In this document: positions 1-12,399 of the stretch, piece after piece
How the letters are laid out: each line of letters opens with the position of its first letter
Position numbering within the stretch: the stretch's first letter is position 1
From: Stictocephala bisonia
Taxonomy: Eukaryota; Arthropoda; Insecta; Hemiptera; Membracidae
DNA length: 64,000 nt
Direction of reading: 5' to 3'
Assembly: GCA_035578905.1 (NCBI GenBank)
Contig: JAQJVL010001125.1
Coordinates: forward strand, 1 to 64,000
Translations under genes and position numbers: made by a program
The notes under the pieces: generated by a model
What the model was told of the DNA's origin: nothing
Database searches by the model: none
What the model saw: only the letters and a program-made list of their open reading frames with translations

Positions 1-685
1 TTTATTTATTATTATTTTATTTATATGTAATGCATTTTAATTAATAAAATATGTCACTCAAACTTTAATTTGTATCCAAGAATTATCTTGACTCCAGAAT
101 ATTATTTGTCAATTTATCTCACTATAATTAGTATTGTTCTCTTATGAAATCATAATCCTAAATATGAAAGTTACAAGTATGAACGTACAGTAATTGAAAA
201 CAAGTCAGAGCATGATGAATGGCAGACATTTGAGGCATGAAGTATGATGCTGCAGCACAACTAAGATAAATCTCTTACTTAAGTGTTATTTCATCATCCA
301 GTTAATTTATCGGACTGAAGCTTCTTAGATGAGTCAATATAGTCATACATCTTGACTACTTACTACTTCTTTAAGTTTGGGATACACTAACATGGTAAAT
401 ACTGCTAACCCATGTTAGCTGTTTATTAGCTCCAAAATGACGATTTGATAGCCACGGTCACTTTATAATAGTGTGAATAAAATATGTCATATTACTATGG
501 AAATATGGATTTTATTACCCTACAGATAATATTATTTTTCAACTTAAATTTATCTCCTATTCCATAAAGGAAAATAAAATAAATGTATTAACACAAAATT
601 AAAATAATTATTACTAGGCTTCTTTTTGTAACATTATTTCAATATACCCTACATATATATTATGGACCTGACTAGATTATGACAA
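1..685. other. AT-rich sequence, nothing recognised
   Basis: No coding-like stretch or repeat was identified. Confidence 0.5.
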
Positions 686-688
686 TTG

Positions 689-850
689 CCGGCGTGGTGG
701 CTTAGTGGATAAGGCTTCGGACTGTGGAGAGCAATGTCCAAGGTTAGAATCACCACTGAGCCAACGGTCGGTACGTCACTCGTTGAATAAAGTTGACACA
801 CAGGACTGTAGGTCCATGTCAACTGGCGAGTGAAGTAAAAAAAATTGAAT
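689..850 (+). mobile_element. tRNA-derived SINE
   Basis: The head GCCGGCGTGGTGGCTTAGTG with GATAAGGC resembles a tRNA D-arm and box A; GGTTAGAATCACC about 45 bases on resembles box B. The body continues to an A-run at 836-844. The head cannot fold as a functional tRNA because the anticodon arm is degraded. Confidence 0.6.
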
Positions 851-1309
851 TTCAATTACATTTTATACTAAAATATCCACCGACAGCCCTTTCTTCGCTA
901 CAGGGTGGTCCTCTACGCTTGCTTACCCTTTCCTCCTTGGTTCTCTGTAAATCATCACATCAGTTTAAAAGATCAACCTGCTTCATATATATACAACAAA
1001 ATATTAAATTCTAGGTTAGGGGTATACAAAGTAGTGCAATCATGTTAGAGTTAGGGTAAATCAGCTTTAACATTTCACAATGAAAACTATATTATCTTAG
1101 TTTTTGTGTTATGTTTATGTTTTTATTTTAGTATCAGCTGCTTGGAATAAACTATTAAGCAGATTTGTTAATGCCAATGTTATTCTTATGAAAAAGGAGG
1201 ACACTTTAGTGGGGGGCTGTTTCTACCTCTTACGAGTGGAATTTAGAAAGCTCCTTTCTTAGTAGGTCTCTATGATAAAAAAGCTAACTTACTAACAAAA
1301 TATTGGTGA

Positions 1310-1610
1310 TTGGGGCCCGACCGCGTCACTAGTCTATGTAAATTATGTACACACATTGCCGACGTTTCGGCCTCATTACAGTGAACCATCTTCAGGGCGA
1401 GAACAACACTGATTCACAGAACTCGACTGGAAGGGAGGGACAGGGCTCGTAGGCTATATACCAGCTTGGTGGTGGAGTGGGTGTTCTGGTGACTTCTATA
1501 ACGTTCCAGTCCTCCTTGGCTCCAGCCACTTCTGGAATATTCCAGACTTTCTTTGATGCGTGATAACTGTAATAATTTTAATTTACTAAAAATTGCTTTA
1601 CACATAGTAA
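1310..1610. repeat. Old interspersed repeat with CTGAAGATGG and CGAAACGTCGG
   Basis: This GC-richer block reads, on the minus strand, CTGAAGATGG, then about 12 bases, then GGCCGAAACGTCGGC. The same arrangement appears in the foldback elements at 8.0-8.35 kb and 59.8 kb. The downstream part (1420-1560) is compositionally distinct from its surroundings. No protein is evident. Confidence 0.5.
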
Positions 1611-1619
1611 TTAAATCTA

Positions 1620-2810
1620 TTTCATTATCTTTATTAAATTTTCAGTAATTTTATAATGTCTATAGCCTCTAAAATTTTCTCTTCAAAATAATTAATAGAA
1701 TTTACTAAAATGCTTATTTGTGAAATTATATTGCATGATTAGTTTGAAACGAATGATCGAAAACTGCGGGATGTTCTATATCAAAATTGTCAGTGGCCTA
1801 ATATGTTATTTTAAACTATTTTATATATAAATATTTTATAAAAGCTATCTTCCCTGTGGTTTTAATACCCGCCCACTCTGTTTAGTGGTTCCAGAGATTT
1901 CGTGTTGAGCGGTACATCGTTTTTGGATTTCGAATTAATTTTAAGATTACCTCAAGTATATCGAGAATAATTCACTTATCTTGTGCTAGAAAACAAAACA
2001 AAAAAGTAACATAAGATGTTATGATAATACATAGTACAGCCTAATAAAAAAAATAAATAAATAAAAAAAAAACATTGGACCTTAGTTAAAGAAAGACCAA
2101 ACCTTTTACGTAAAGTTTACACTAATTTATCATAACATTAAATCTGTAAACAAAATGTTATGACTTAATAGAATATTGTAATTTACTCTATAAGACAGAT
2201 CGAAGCTCCTGTAAAATTTACTAATGGCTATAATGTGTTGATTACATATACATTACAGAAGAGTAATTTATATATAATCATATATAGTACATTAAGAATC
2301 ATTGTAATATATTAATTAGCTTAAAACCCTATTAACAACTATTTATAATTATTCTTAATAATAGCTCAAACATTCATCAGCAAATCATATAAGTACCAAA
2401 CTAAAACGAGAAAATTTTACTGAAATTAAAATAAACGTATAAAAACGAATTCCTCTAATTATTTCTCATAAAATAATACTGACATAATTAATAATAAATT
2501 ATGTCAGTGTTATAATACTGTCATAAATATTTCTGACAATAAATACTGACATTACTAACCTGTAAAGCTTCCTGGCCAATGTTAATTCCCAATATTACCA
2601 TTTATATTGAATTCTGAAGCTTAAGATCCGATTGGGAGAAGATTTACTAAATATCGAAGTCACCACCTTTGAATTTTAAACCGGCCATATTTAATTTATT
2701 TCTTTTTATACATATCAACCTTATAAAAACTGTTACTGCAATCGTATCATTTCAATTTGACCACAACATCAGAAAACTATGAACTAATAATTTCATGATT
2801 GGACTATAAA
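1620..2810. other. AT-rich sequence, nothing recognised
   Basis: No supported gene or repeat was seen; a short A-run lies at 2045-2072. Confidence 0.5.
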
Positions 2811-2817
2811 TATAGTT

Positions 2818-3150
2818 CTTTAATTAGCATAATACGTGTTGGTACATATACAGTACAAGTAAACGTCACACAACACAAATTTACTACAATATAAACACAA
2901 AATGCACAAATATATTACAATACAAGTACAAAATGCACAAATATTATGGTGATCGATTTCGTTCGATGAGCCACGCTCACCTTCCTCAGACCAGAGGGAT
3001 TCACACAAGAATCTTCGTCTGATAGGTGAGCGTGGTTCACCGAAATCGATTACCATAGTATTTGTGCATTTTGTGCTTGTATTGTAATATATTTGTGCAT
3101 TTTGTACTTATATTGTAATAAATTTGTGTTGTGTGACGTTTACTTGTACT
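2818..3150. mobile_element. Palindromic MITE-like element, copy 1
   Basis: From AGTACAAGTAAACGTCACAC (2852) to its reverse complement ending at 3150, the sequence folds on itself with arms of about 100-130 bases. The loop reads CTTCCTCAGACCAGAGGG. It is preceded by TTAGCATAATACGTGTTGG, shared with copy 2. Open frames across it are an effect of the repeat. Confidence 0.75.
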
Positions 3151-3159
3151 ATAAATATG

Positions 3160-4085
3160 TAAATAACAAATAAATTTAACAGCAAATACTAAAATATATC
3201 AATAGTATGATACTTTTAAATCATTTAACCTCTTATGAAATGCGTCAGAGTAAGTTTTAAATTGACATACTGATTGAAAACGCTTTAAATTAACATGGTT
3301 TGATTCAAAAATCCCTTTAATACTTTATAAAAATATTAAAGTATCAATCAATTAAACCAAACAAGAAATTAATTACCATGCTTATTAAACATTCCCTTTA
3401 CTTTTATTTATTCATTTTCGCCTTACCTTATATACTTTCCACATCATTCATATATATTATTGAATATAAACTATGAGATATATATAGTGAAGTACAATTA
3501 AATGTATTTTTTTAGTATACTATAATAAAGCTTTATATTATTATAAAATTAATTAGTATTATATCACAAATTATGGATGTTTGTTAGTGGTTGACATTCG
3601 CAAATATATTTAAAGTGCTTCATACATTGTTATAATAACTTATAAATAATTAAATTGGCTCAAAATTAAAAGTGCATTCTTTTCAAGAAATATTTACTAT
3701 CGCCTAAATAGTATGAAGTAAATGATTTATAAATTATAATTTATGTAGACCAAATCCAAGACATAAAGACAGAAACAATTGTTATGGAGATTGTCTTAAA
3801 TTAACTGAATTATAAGCATTGTTTAATAATCCAATATTGAATAGGTAATGAATCATCCGCCTATCGGATTTAAGCTCACAGTTCAATATATATGCTAATC
3901 GGGGGAATGAATATTGGCCAAGAACCTCTAGAGATAAATAATTTCTGATTAAAAATTTACAGAGATTTTATGAAATACTATAATACAGAAAAATAAGGCC
4001 TACATGTATAGTGAGACTGTCAGAAATATATCAGTTTATTTCTGGATGACCTATAAGTAATCCATGTCAATAAAAAAAAATAGTT
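3160..4085. other. AT-rich sequence between the two palindromic elements
   Basis: No feature recognised. Confidence 0.5.
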
Positions 4086-4087
4086 TT

Positions 4088-4368
4088 TTCATTAGCATAA
4101 TACGTGTTGGTATATATACAGTACAAGTAAACGTCACACAACACAAATTTATTACAATATAAGCACAAAATGTACAAATATATTACAATACAAGTACAAA
4201 ATGCACGAATACTACGGTGAACCACGCTCACCTTCCTCAGACCAGAGGGATTCACAAAAGAATCAATCACCGTAGTATTCGTGCATTTTGTACTTGTATT
4301 GTAATATATTTGTACATTTTGTGCTTATATTGTAATAAATTTGTGTTGTGTGACGTTTACTTGTACTG
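4088..4368. mobile_element. Palindromic MITE-like element, copy 2
   Basis: Same family and orientation as the element at 2.8-3.15 kb: the same leading 30-odd bases, the same arm starting at 4120 and the same CTTCCTCAGACCAGAGGG loop, with a shorter inner stem. It is followed by an A-run at 4373-4384. Confidence 0.75.
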
Positions 4369-4384
4369 AATAAAAAAAAAAAAA

Positions 4385-7300
4385 ACTTTTTACAGCTATA
4401 CGCAATACTGTTAATTACTACAGTTTGGTAAACTGTCCATATCCTAACCTTATATCCAAATCTATATGATAAACAGTAAATATCACAGTTTTTGTTCTCA
4501 GATACAGTATATAAATTTAAATTTTAAGACATTATTTGGCTAACTACACTTAAAACAGTTTTTTAAACCCGAACAGCACTTTTACCTTGTGGCTAAACAT
4601 TTATTGTTCAGAAACTGCCCAATTATTCCTTAACAATCAAACTTTGAGAAATGAGATTTTGATTTAATACTGTCCAGCAGGGTTGTTTGAAAGATTTTGT
4701 TTCTCTACCCAACTAATAAACTTATAATTTATACAAGATATACCATAAATATCATTTTTAAAGGTTGATAAAAAAGTGTTCTTATGAAGTACACACAAAA
4801 GGTAAATTTTGTATTTTTATTTTATTAAATTACATTTGATGTAGCTACTTTAAGGCAAGGGGTTTTGGTGATATGAGGTCATAATCACAAACGTACTACT
4901 AGCTGTGTCCGGGAAGCCGAAATTGAGAGGAGATAATTGACTCTAATATTGATATGTATCTGTTTACAGAGGAAACAGATAACACACGTAACTGCAAGGG
5001 TGGATTTCAATATACATAATATTTCCCTCCTTACATGGTAACTGACAGATTAATAAAATGCCTTGTATATATAAACGTCATGCAAACTGGTAATCAAAGA
5101 TCACTTTTTGCGTGGTTATCACGTTTCTTTCGCATACTTACATACATGAGTTTTTTTGCGTATTTTACGCAACACGCAGTATCGACGTATAAACAATAAA
5201 TTTACTATATTTTTATAGCTAAGGGCTAAAAAAAAAAAAAAAAAAAAAAAAAAACTGGTGATTTCCAAAAGACATTGTTCTGTGTTTAAGTTTTCTAATT
5301 TAAAAACAAAATATAATTTTAAGAACTCATATAAAGAAATAAGAGATCCATATGGAATAGCTGCACTTAGGCCTACGTTTTGGAATCTTAAATATGGCTT
5401 TATACGGTTTCATTGATATTCAATTTCTTCTCCTCGAGTTTGTTCTTCGGCTGTTTAGTTCATAGTTCTGTTTTATGTAACATCTCAAATTATACACCAA
5501 CTTAGTCTAATAAACTATTTTGGAACTATCTAGTGATGATACATTTTTTTCGTTTTTGCATCTTTAACATGTTACTATTCGTTTATATTTAGGTGTGATA
5601 TACTTGTCATGCAATATATTAATATAATGTTTCAGTAATGGTAGGATACGTTCGCAATCAATCAATTCTTTAACAAACTCGTAGTATTCAAATAATGTTT
5701 ATAGTTACTTTGTATTTGTAAAACATTATATAAACTAAGTGGTTATTATTCACTAAACCCCAGTAATTATGCTTAAGTAAAACAACCATTGGTCGTAAAT
5801 TATTAAAACATAGTTTTTGGCCTTTAAAATAATTACACTTTCAATTACAAACATTATTACTGAAAGTACTTGTTCTGTAGAATTTAAATACATGGATCCA
5901 CAATTATATTCTGTAATAATAATATGTACACTATCTTATTATATTTCAATTCTCTAACACTACTTAGTATCTAATAGTTTCCTAACATAATTTTCAATGG
6001 TAATGGTATAAAATCCGTTGTAGCTTTATCAATAAAATAAACATCAGCATTAAACATAAGTTTAAAAGAACCAACATTATTTTGTTAGGACTAATTGTTT
6101 ATAAACCGAATCACGTCTCTGACACAAGTCAGCTGACAGAAGATTTAAACTGTCTTGGAAGTTACATTATTGACACCGGCTGACACGCCCACATTAGTTA
6201 ATTTGTTTATTTACTCACTTAGTTTTGAAATACTAGTTCACATTTGTTTATCAAAATGTATTCATAATGATCTTTCTACTTGCCTTTTCAATGGAGTCAT
6301 GGACCTCTGTCACCTGTATCTCCTATCTTAAATATAATATGATGTTGTCGACGTCTGATAATTTTTATTTTCACAAAATGATTTTATTTTCATCACTCAA
6401 AAGATTTCCTTCTTTAATAATTATTATTAAAGAATTAATATTAACATTATTAACATTATTTGTTGATTTAGGTTTAAATAATTATTCAAATTACTATTTT
6501 GCTCTACCAACCTCAGCTTGTAACAAGTAGACAAATGTAAAGGTAAATGAATAATACCTTAATAATTTAATACCCCTGCCAAATAAAGACAAAATAACAT
6601 ATTTTTATAAAACAATGAATTGCTCCATGAAATTGAATGCTTTTAGAAAGTTTGAGAATTATTTCCCGTCAGTGACTGAGTTAGGGAATGCTCATTTGTG
6701 GATAGGCGTTGTCTAAGTGGATTTAACACCCCTTGACTTAATGTGACACAGGACTATGTATTAGCTTCAGTTCTGTTGAGGTGTTATTGTGGTCTGTTGG
6801 TGTGACTGTGCGTGCGGAAGCAACGCGACGCACTTCTATCACTAGAAGCATGACTGAAAAGTCCATATATCGGTCTTATATTTTTTATAATGAAACGCAC
6901 TTAACAGTTTATATTGAAAACAATTACCCAACTTTGTTATTTTATAAATCTTTCAACATTAAACCATTCGTAGCCATTGTTATACCATACTAGACAGCCA
7001 ATCTATTATTAAAATATTAACTGACCCTTCATATGAAATTATTCATTTGCATATGGAAAATAATAGAAATCTATCGTAACTATGAATATTTAAAAATTAG
7101 TCAACAATATAATGTGATTACTAAAGGGTGATCATATTTTACATTTCGTTAACCATTAACTAATACCATTCGTTGAATTAAGAAAATAATCTGTGCTGAA
7201 AAAATATTCTTTAAATGTCCTAGATATCTATTGAGAAATTTGCTGAAAAAAGGAGGGGCTAGACGTACTTGAAGTTAGGCATTGTTATTTATATTTGATC

Positions 7301-7815
7301 TTTGAATATCTCCATAAAATATAAACCTATTCTGAGAACAAATATCTAGATCTGCTGATATTATGAAAACGTTTATATTATATCAAAAATACACTACATT
7401 ATAAACTATAAAAGAGGTAGTAGAGGGAGGAAAAAGGTAGTTTTATCTTAATGGACCCTTTTCAGGCTATATTGTGACATTGAGGTCCATAAGTGCTCTT
7501 CAGGATCTCTACGTCTGCCAAGTCAAGGCATTGTTATGTTTTTACTTGAATTCTTGCTATTTACTGAACTATCCTTTTTATCATAAAACTTAGGAAATTT
7601 ATTCAAAATGACGATTACTGTTTTTGAAGTATTTGGTTCATAATTTATAACTTTTCCTGAATAAATATTTTTCAAAAATTATTATAGAATATTGTGTTGT
7701 TCAAGTAAAATTTTAAGTAAGATAAAATATTTGAAAATGTTTGTATTCATGTGAATACATTATAGACAGGATCGCGTAGAACAGTAAACAATAATCTTAA
7801 GGTAAACAGATTTCA
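4385..7815. other. AT-rich intergenic or intronic sequence
   Basis: It holds a 26-base A-run near 5229-5254 and a GC-richer patch at 6690-6860 that I could not assign. Small open frames here have no family signature and base composition like the background. Confidence 0.5.
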
Positions 7816-7819
7816 AAGT

Positions 7820-8637
7820 AGAAAAAAATGTGGAAACACTCTTAAAACTTTTTTATGGTCTTACTTTAATATTGAAATCTTGTACATCGTCATGGTAAAA
7901 AAGAACACAATTTTTAACGCCATTAGTGACATTTTATCTTTTCAGGGGGACGGCCCAAGAGGAGTTGAACGAAAATCTTCAACGTAAGCCTAGGTTGAGA
8001 ATGGTATCAAATGAAATGTATATAATTGAGAAAAAATATACTACCTTGTTCAATCACTTTTATTTCATATACTACATGTTTCGATCCTTAGATCATCTTC
8101 AGGTGTATATTGCAAAAAATCTGGAAGGTATCAATACAAATTTAAATTAGGTAAAACTTATTAACCTGAAAATACATAAAAACTAAATACATAAAATACA
8201 TTAAACTAGTTTTAACTAATTTAAATTTGTATTGATACCTTCAAGATTTGTTGCAATATACACCTGAAGATGATCTAAGGATCGAAACATGTACTGTAGT
8301 ATATGAAATAAAAGTGATTGAACAAGGTAGTATATTTTTTCTCAATTATATATTATTTCCAATCCAGGGTCAATATGATTATGAAATGTATAATTAATAC
8401 AAATGAATTTCCACAAACTAGACCTCGAAAGGTTCATCCTTTCAAGTATTCAATTCAATAATTTCAAAGTAACTTATTTTAACAATATTATTTCTCCACT
8501 ATTTAACCGTTTGAAGTTAATTATTCCGATCAACAATTTTACTTTACGGTACACAATTATCAAACAAAATTAAACTAAAAATTATATATGGAACAAAATA
8601 ACGTTATTGTGAAAGCGTTTCCATATTATTTTTCCAC
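7820..8637. mobile_element. MITE with CAGGGTGGAA-type ends, copy A, interrupted
   Basis: The left part (ATGTGGAAACACT, 7828 on) and the right part (AAAGCGTTTCCATATT, to 8637) match the copies at 13.2 and 44.6 kb. The shared middle reads GAACGAAAATCTTCAA and GGTATCAAATGAAA. A foldback element (8021-8351) splits it. Without the insert it is about 490 bp. Confidence 0.65.
8021..8351. mobile_element. Foldback element nested in the MITE
   Basis: Arms of about 130 bases (8021-8150 and 8217-8351) are near-perfect inverted repeats with a 65-bp spacer. The termini read TTGAGAAAAAATATAC on both strands, inside a TATA-rich target. Each arm carries CCTGAAGATGATC, TAAG and GATCGAAACATG in the outward direction. 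Confidence 0.75.
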
Positions 8638-8639
8638 GA

Positions 8640-9775
8640 ATTGATATATTTAAATTCGTAGATTTATATTGTTCCAAAACATCTATCATTATGTTTTGTA
8701 AATCAAATAAAAAAAAAAATAATTTATTAATATTAGTAAAAATAATAATACGTTACTTTAAAAAGCATCTACTATAATAACTGTTATAATGTCATATCAT
8801 TAGCTAGAATTATACTCATGTAACACTGTAAATACAAAAATGTTAACGAACTGGGCATAGCAGCCACGTGATCAAAACTTAATATTTAGACTGTCTAAAA
8901 AGTAATCATGGAGAAAATTACCTGATTCAATGAGATAATTGATAATTAAAATTATGAATATAAATTTAATGAAATATTCCTTATGACTACCATTTAGACT
9001 TAATTCATTTTTATAATACATAACTTTGGTTAATAATACAAATATTATTGATGATAAACAATTAATAGGCTAAAAACCAGTTTCAGGTTTAGTGTAAAAT
9101 TTAGGTATTCCAGTCATGAAATCAATCAAGTAATGCTATCACCAAATTGAAGATACGATGAATTGAGACTGAGATTACAAAAAAATTTTAAGTTTTAGTC
9201 CTACTTATAAATTTTAGTGAAATATTTAATAACTGAAATAACCCAAAAAAACTAGTACACTGTTCCATATAGGACATAATAAAAAGGTGGGTTTCATTAA
9301 TTTGCATAATTTATCGAAAGTATATGTGCTTTAGTGCGTTTGAACTGAAAATCAGCCATGCAGTAAACACTTAAGTTTAAGTATGTCTTCAAAATAAAAT
9401 ATTGATAACAAAACTATTTCCTCAAAAAGTTACTTTCTTTTAGGGTATATGTCGTTACAAAATTAACTATATATAATTTTTCATTTATGTAAAGCCTTAT
9501 GAAATAAATTTTGTTGGACTGAAAACAATAATTGAAATATATTATTTAGATAATTGTTTTGATAACCGCATTTTATTATCGATTGCATTTTTAACAAGAA
9601 AAGATTTAACCATGATATGAGCCAATTAAATAGTAAGGTACTTCTATTTACACTAGTTGTATAGCATTTCCAAAACACAACAATAAACATTATACGTGTA
9701 TTAACACTTGATGGATAGGAGGTTTCTAATGATGTTTTTTTCTTATCTTATTATTTTTTTGATGAATATTAATAT
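8640..9775. other. AT-rich sequence, nothing recognised
   Basis: No supported feature. Confidence 0.5.
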
Positions 9776-9778
9776 AAT

Positions 9779-9800
9779 CTAACCTAACCTAACCTAACCC
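9779..9800. repeat. Short interstitial telomere repeat (CCTAA)4
   Basis: CTAACCTAACCTAACCTAAC is about four units of the arthropod telomere repeat TTAGG in reverse. It runs directly into a GC-rich minisatellite. Confidence 0.7.
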
Positions 9801-9870
9801 ACCCGCCCACCCATGCACGTACAGTGGTATTGACCCACCCGCCCACCCATACACATACAGTGATATTCAA
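9798..9870 (-). repeat. GC-rich minisatellite, two units
   Basis: Two copies of CCCACCCGCCCACCCATRCA followed by CRTACAGTGRTATT are the reverse complement of the units in the large block at 39.6-40.04 kb. Confidence 0.75.
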
Positions 9871-10139
9871 TGATGATGAATATTCAAGTCGAGTAGCCCT
9901 TTTAACGAAAGTAAATGTATAAATATTTTTCTGAAATTTTGTTCTGTCAATTCAACCAATATAAACTTATACTATACGGAATACATAACTGGTACATTTA
10001 AGTAAAAATCGTTTTAGAATTTAACCAAATTAGCAAGTAATTGGCTGAGATGATAACATCAATACTACTTGTATTATTGTATATCTATAAGTCAGGAAGT
10101 CAACTAAGTTGACAATGTTATTGTGTTGTGCAAAGAACT

Positions 10140-10340
10140 TCTTATTGTGTTCCACGCAACGGCACCGGGTTCGATTCTCGATGTGACCAAAACAGATGTC
10201 ACCCCTGTGGTTCGGAAGTCACGTTAAGCCGGCGGACCAACGAGCCTGCAAAACCAAAATAGGCTCGTTTAAGCAAGCAAAAGGGACTGTGTACTAAATG
10301 GACATCCCTCCACAATAAGAACCATAAAACCTTTTTAAAA
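10140..10340 (+). mobile_element. SINE-like element
   Basis: GGGTTCGATTCTCGATGTG is a good box B. It is followed by a GC-richer body (GAAGTCACGTTAAGCCGGCG) and an A-rich end at 10333-10339. Only the second half of the tRNA-like head is clear. Confidence 0.5.
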
Positions 10341-10489
10341 AATACTACTGAAAAGAGTGTAATGAGGTGGTTTAAAAATGTAACTACTATGACAAAACAT
10401 TAAATATGTAATTACCCATATTTACGCACCTTTTGTGGTTATTTCACTTCCCAATAGTGTATATTAATATTTAGTAAATATTTAAATAA

Positions 10490-11195
10490 ACACACTTTCG
10501 GATTAAATGTCTGATAGTCGATGGTAAACAGTATGCTGATAGGACAAGTACGTCAGTAATAACCAGTTAATTACATGCAAGTTAATTACATGCAAGTTGC
10601 AATATGTTGTTACAGGATACACATCTCAATACACACTTTGATATTGGACGTCAGATAGTCGATGGTAAACAGTATGCTGATAGGACAAGTACGTCAGTAA
10701 TAACCAGTAATTACATGAAGTTGCAATATGTTGTTACAGGATAACGATCTTGCTGTATACATCGCAAAACACACTTTGGTATAGGACGTCCGATAGTCGA
10801 TGGTAAACAGTATGCTGATAGGACAAGTACGTCAGTAATAACTAGTAATTACATGCAAGTTACAATATGTTGTTACATGATAATCATCTTGCTGTACACA
10901 TCTCAATACACACTTTGATATTGGACGTCCGATAGTTGATGGTAAACAGTATGCTGATAGGACAAGTACGTCAGTAATAACCAGTAATTACATGTAAGTT
11001 GCAATATGTTGTTACATGATAATCATCTTGCTGTACACATCTCAATACACACTTTGATATTGGACGTCCGATATTTGATGGTAAACAGTATGCTGATAGG
11101 ACAAGTACGTCAGTAATAACCAGTAATTATATGAAGTTGCAATATGTTGTTACAGGATAATGATCTTGCTGAATACATCGCAATACACAATTAAT
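10490..11195. repeat. 139-bp satellite, five copies
   Basis: The core ATGGTAAACAGTATGCTGAT recurs at 10521, 10662, 10800, 10939 and 11078, giving periods of 141, 138, 139 and 139. Each unit includes GGACAAGTACGTCAGTAATA and ends in GCAATATGTTGTTACA. Copies are highly similar; copy 1 has a small internal duplication of ATTACATGCAAGTTA. Confidence 0.9.
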
Positions 11196-11199
11196 TTTC

Positions 11200-12285
11200 A
11201 TTATCAAATTGATTGATGTTACGTGCAATATCCATTGTAAACATCATAGGTCAATCTCAATTGTCAAAGTGTGTTTACTAATTTATATAACAGTTTAATT
11301 TATCAAAGTATTTAAATGAAAAATTCTCACCCATAATATTGACTAATTAACTTTCCCATATAATAAAAAATTTTATTTGTTATATTTTTAAATTTATTTG
11401 ACACACTTTAAGACAGTATAGGGTAACTTTTTATGCCTTTTAGGATAGTAAAAGCACATATATAAAAACACAAATAAAGTATGCAATTTACAAGTACATC
11501 ATACTTTTTCCATTTCCAATAAAACTATTTATATACAAATAAAAACTATTTATTTACAATAGTTCTATACACATTTAACTAAATGTATAAACAAAATTAA
11601 AAACTTTATAAAAAACAATTAAAAACAAATCTAGTCGCTTATGAAGAAAGGTTCTCTCCACTACTCAGACACAAACGGTCGCGTATAGAGAAAATTTCAA
11701 ACTGACCAAAAGTATAGGTGTGTTGACCCCTTCCCCTCTGCCCCCTACAGCTATTATTTACAAAAATGTGAACAAAACACGTGAAAATGGTTGGACAAAG
11801 CATTCCTGGAAGGCCAATGTTGTATGTTGACTATTAAAACAGTTTTTAATGTAACAAACATTTTAGAGAGATTTTTCTCACATTTTTGAAGGCTAGAAAT
11901 TTAATGTACAGTACTAAAGCCGGGTTCTCATTATTTGAATACATTTATTTTGCACAATTTCACGACCATAGTAATTATAGTATCGATAATTATCATAACA
12001 ACAGTAAATGTATATTAATACAATGAAAACGAGTTCTATTGTTGAGAAGAGGGTTTCAGAACACCATTAACAGTTGGATAAGAAAACGTGTAACTAACAT
12101 GTTCTAGACTTGATATAAGCACAAAATAATTGCCATCTATATATTTGCTAATTACTTCATTAAACTTTATATACATAAAGGTAACAACATAGTGTCTCAT
12201 TTCATTTAAAGTTAATTCATGCAAGCTACAAGAAGCAAACAACCCAGTTACAGTTCTAAAGAACTTATTACAGTTGACTGTCTGA
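11200..12285. other. AT-rich sequence, nothing recognised
   Basis: A short GC-richer patch lies at 11635-11745; no gene could be supported. Confidence 0.5.
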
Positions 12286-12293
12286 AAACTACT

Positions 12294-12395
12294 CTGCTAA
12301 ACTAAGCCTTTCCTTTAGCCTTTTGTCTCTAGGAGTTCTCATTGTTCCTAATTCACCTGTTCTCTTTTCTGCGATGGAATTTGTTTCATTAACTA
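12294..12395 (-). CDS. Candidate terminal exon, unknown protein
   Basis: After TTTTACTAG (a fair acceptor) the minus strand encodes NETNSIAEKRTGELGTM then RTPRDKRLKERLSLAE and a TAG. The charged, lysine- and arginine-rich text and the loss of AT bias look coding, unlike the surroundings. I do not recognise the family. It could be the last exon of a minus-strand gene that starts further right, possibly at 22.9 kb, but no connecting exon was found. Confidence 0.3.
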
Positions 12396-12399
12396 GTAA

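Noticed and set aside
689..765. Functional tRNA gene
   Set aside because: Degraded anticodon arm and box B; better explained as a SINE head.
10490..11195. CRISPR array
   Set aside because: 139-bp near-identical units without unique spacers, in animal DNA; it is a satellite.
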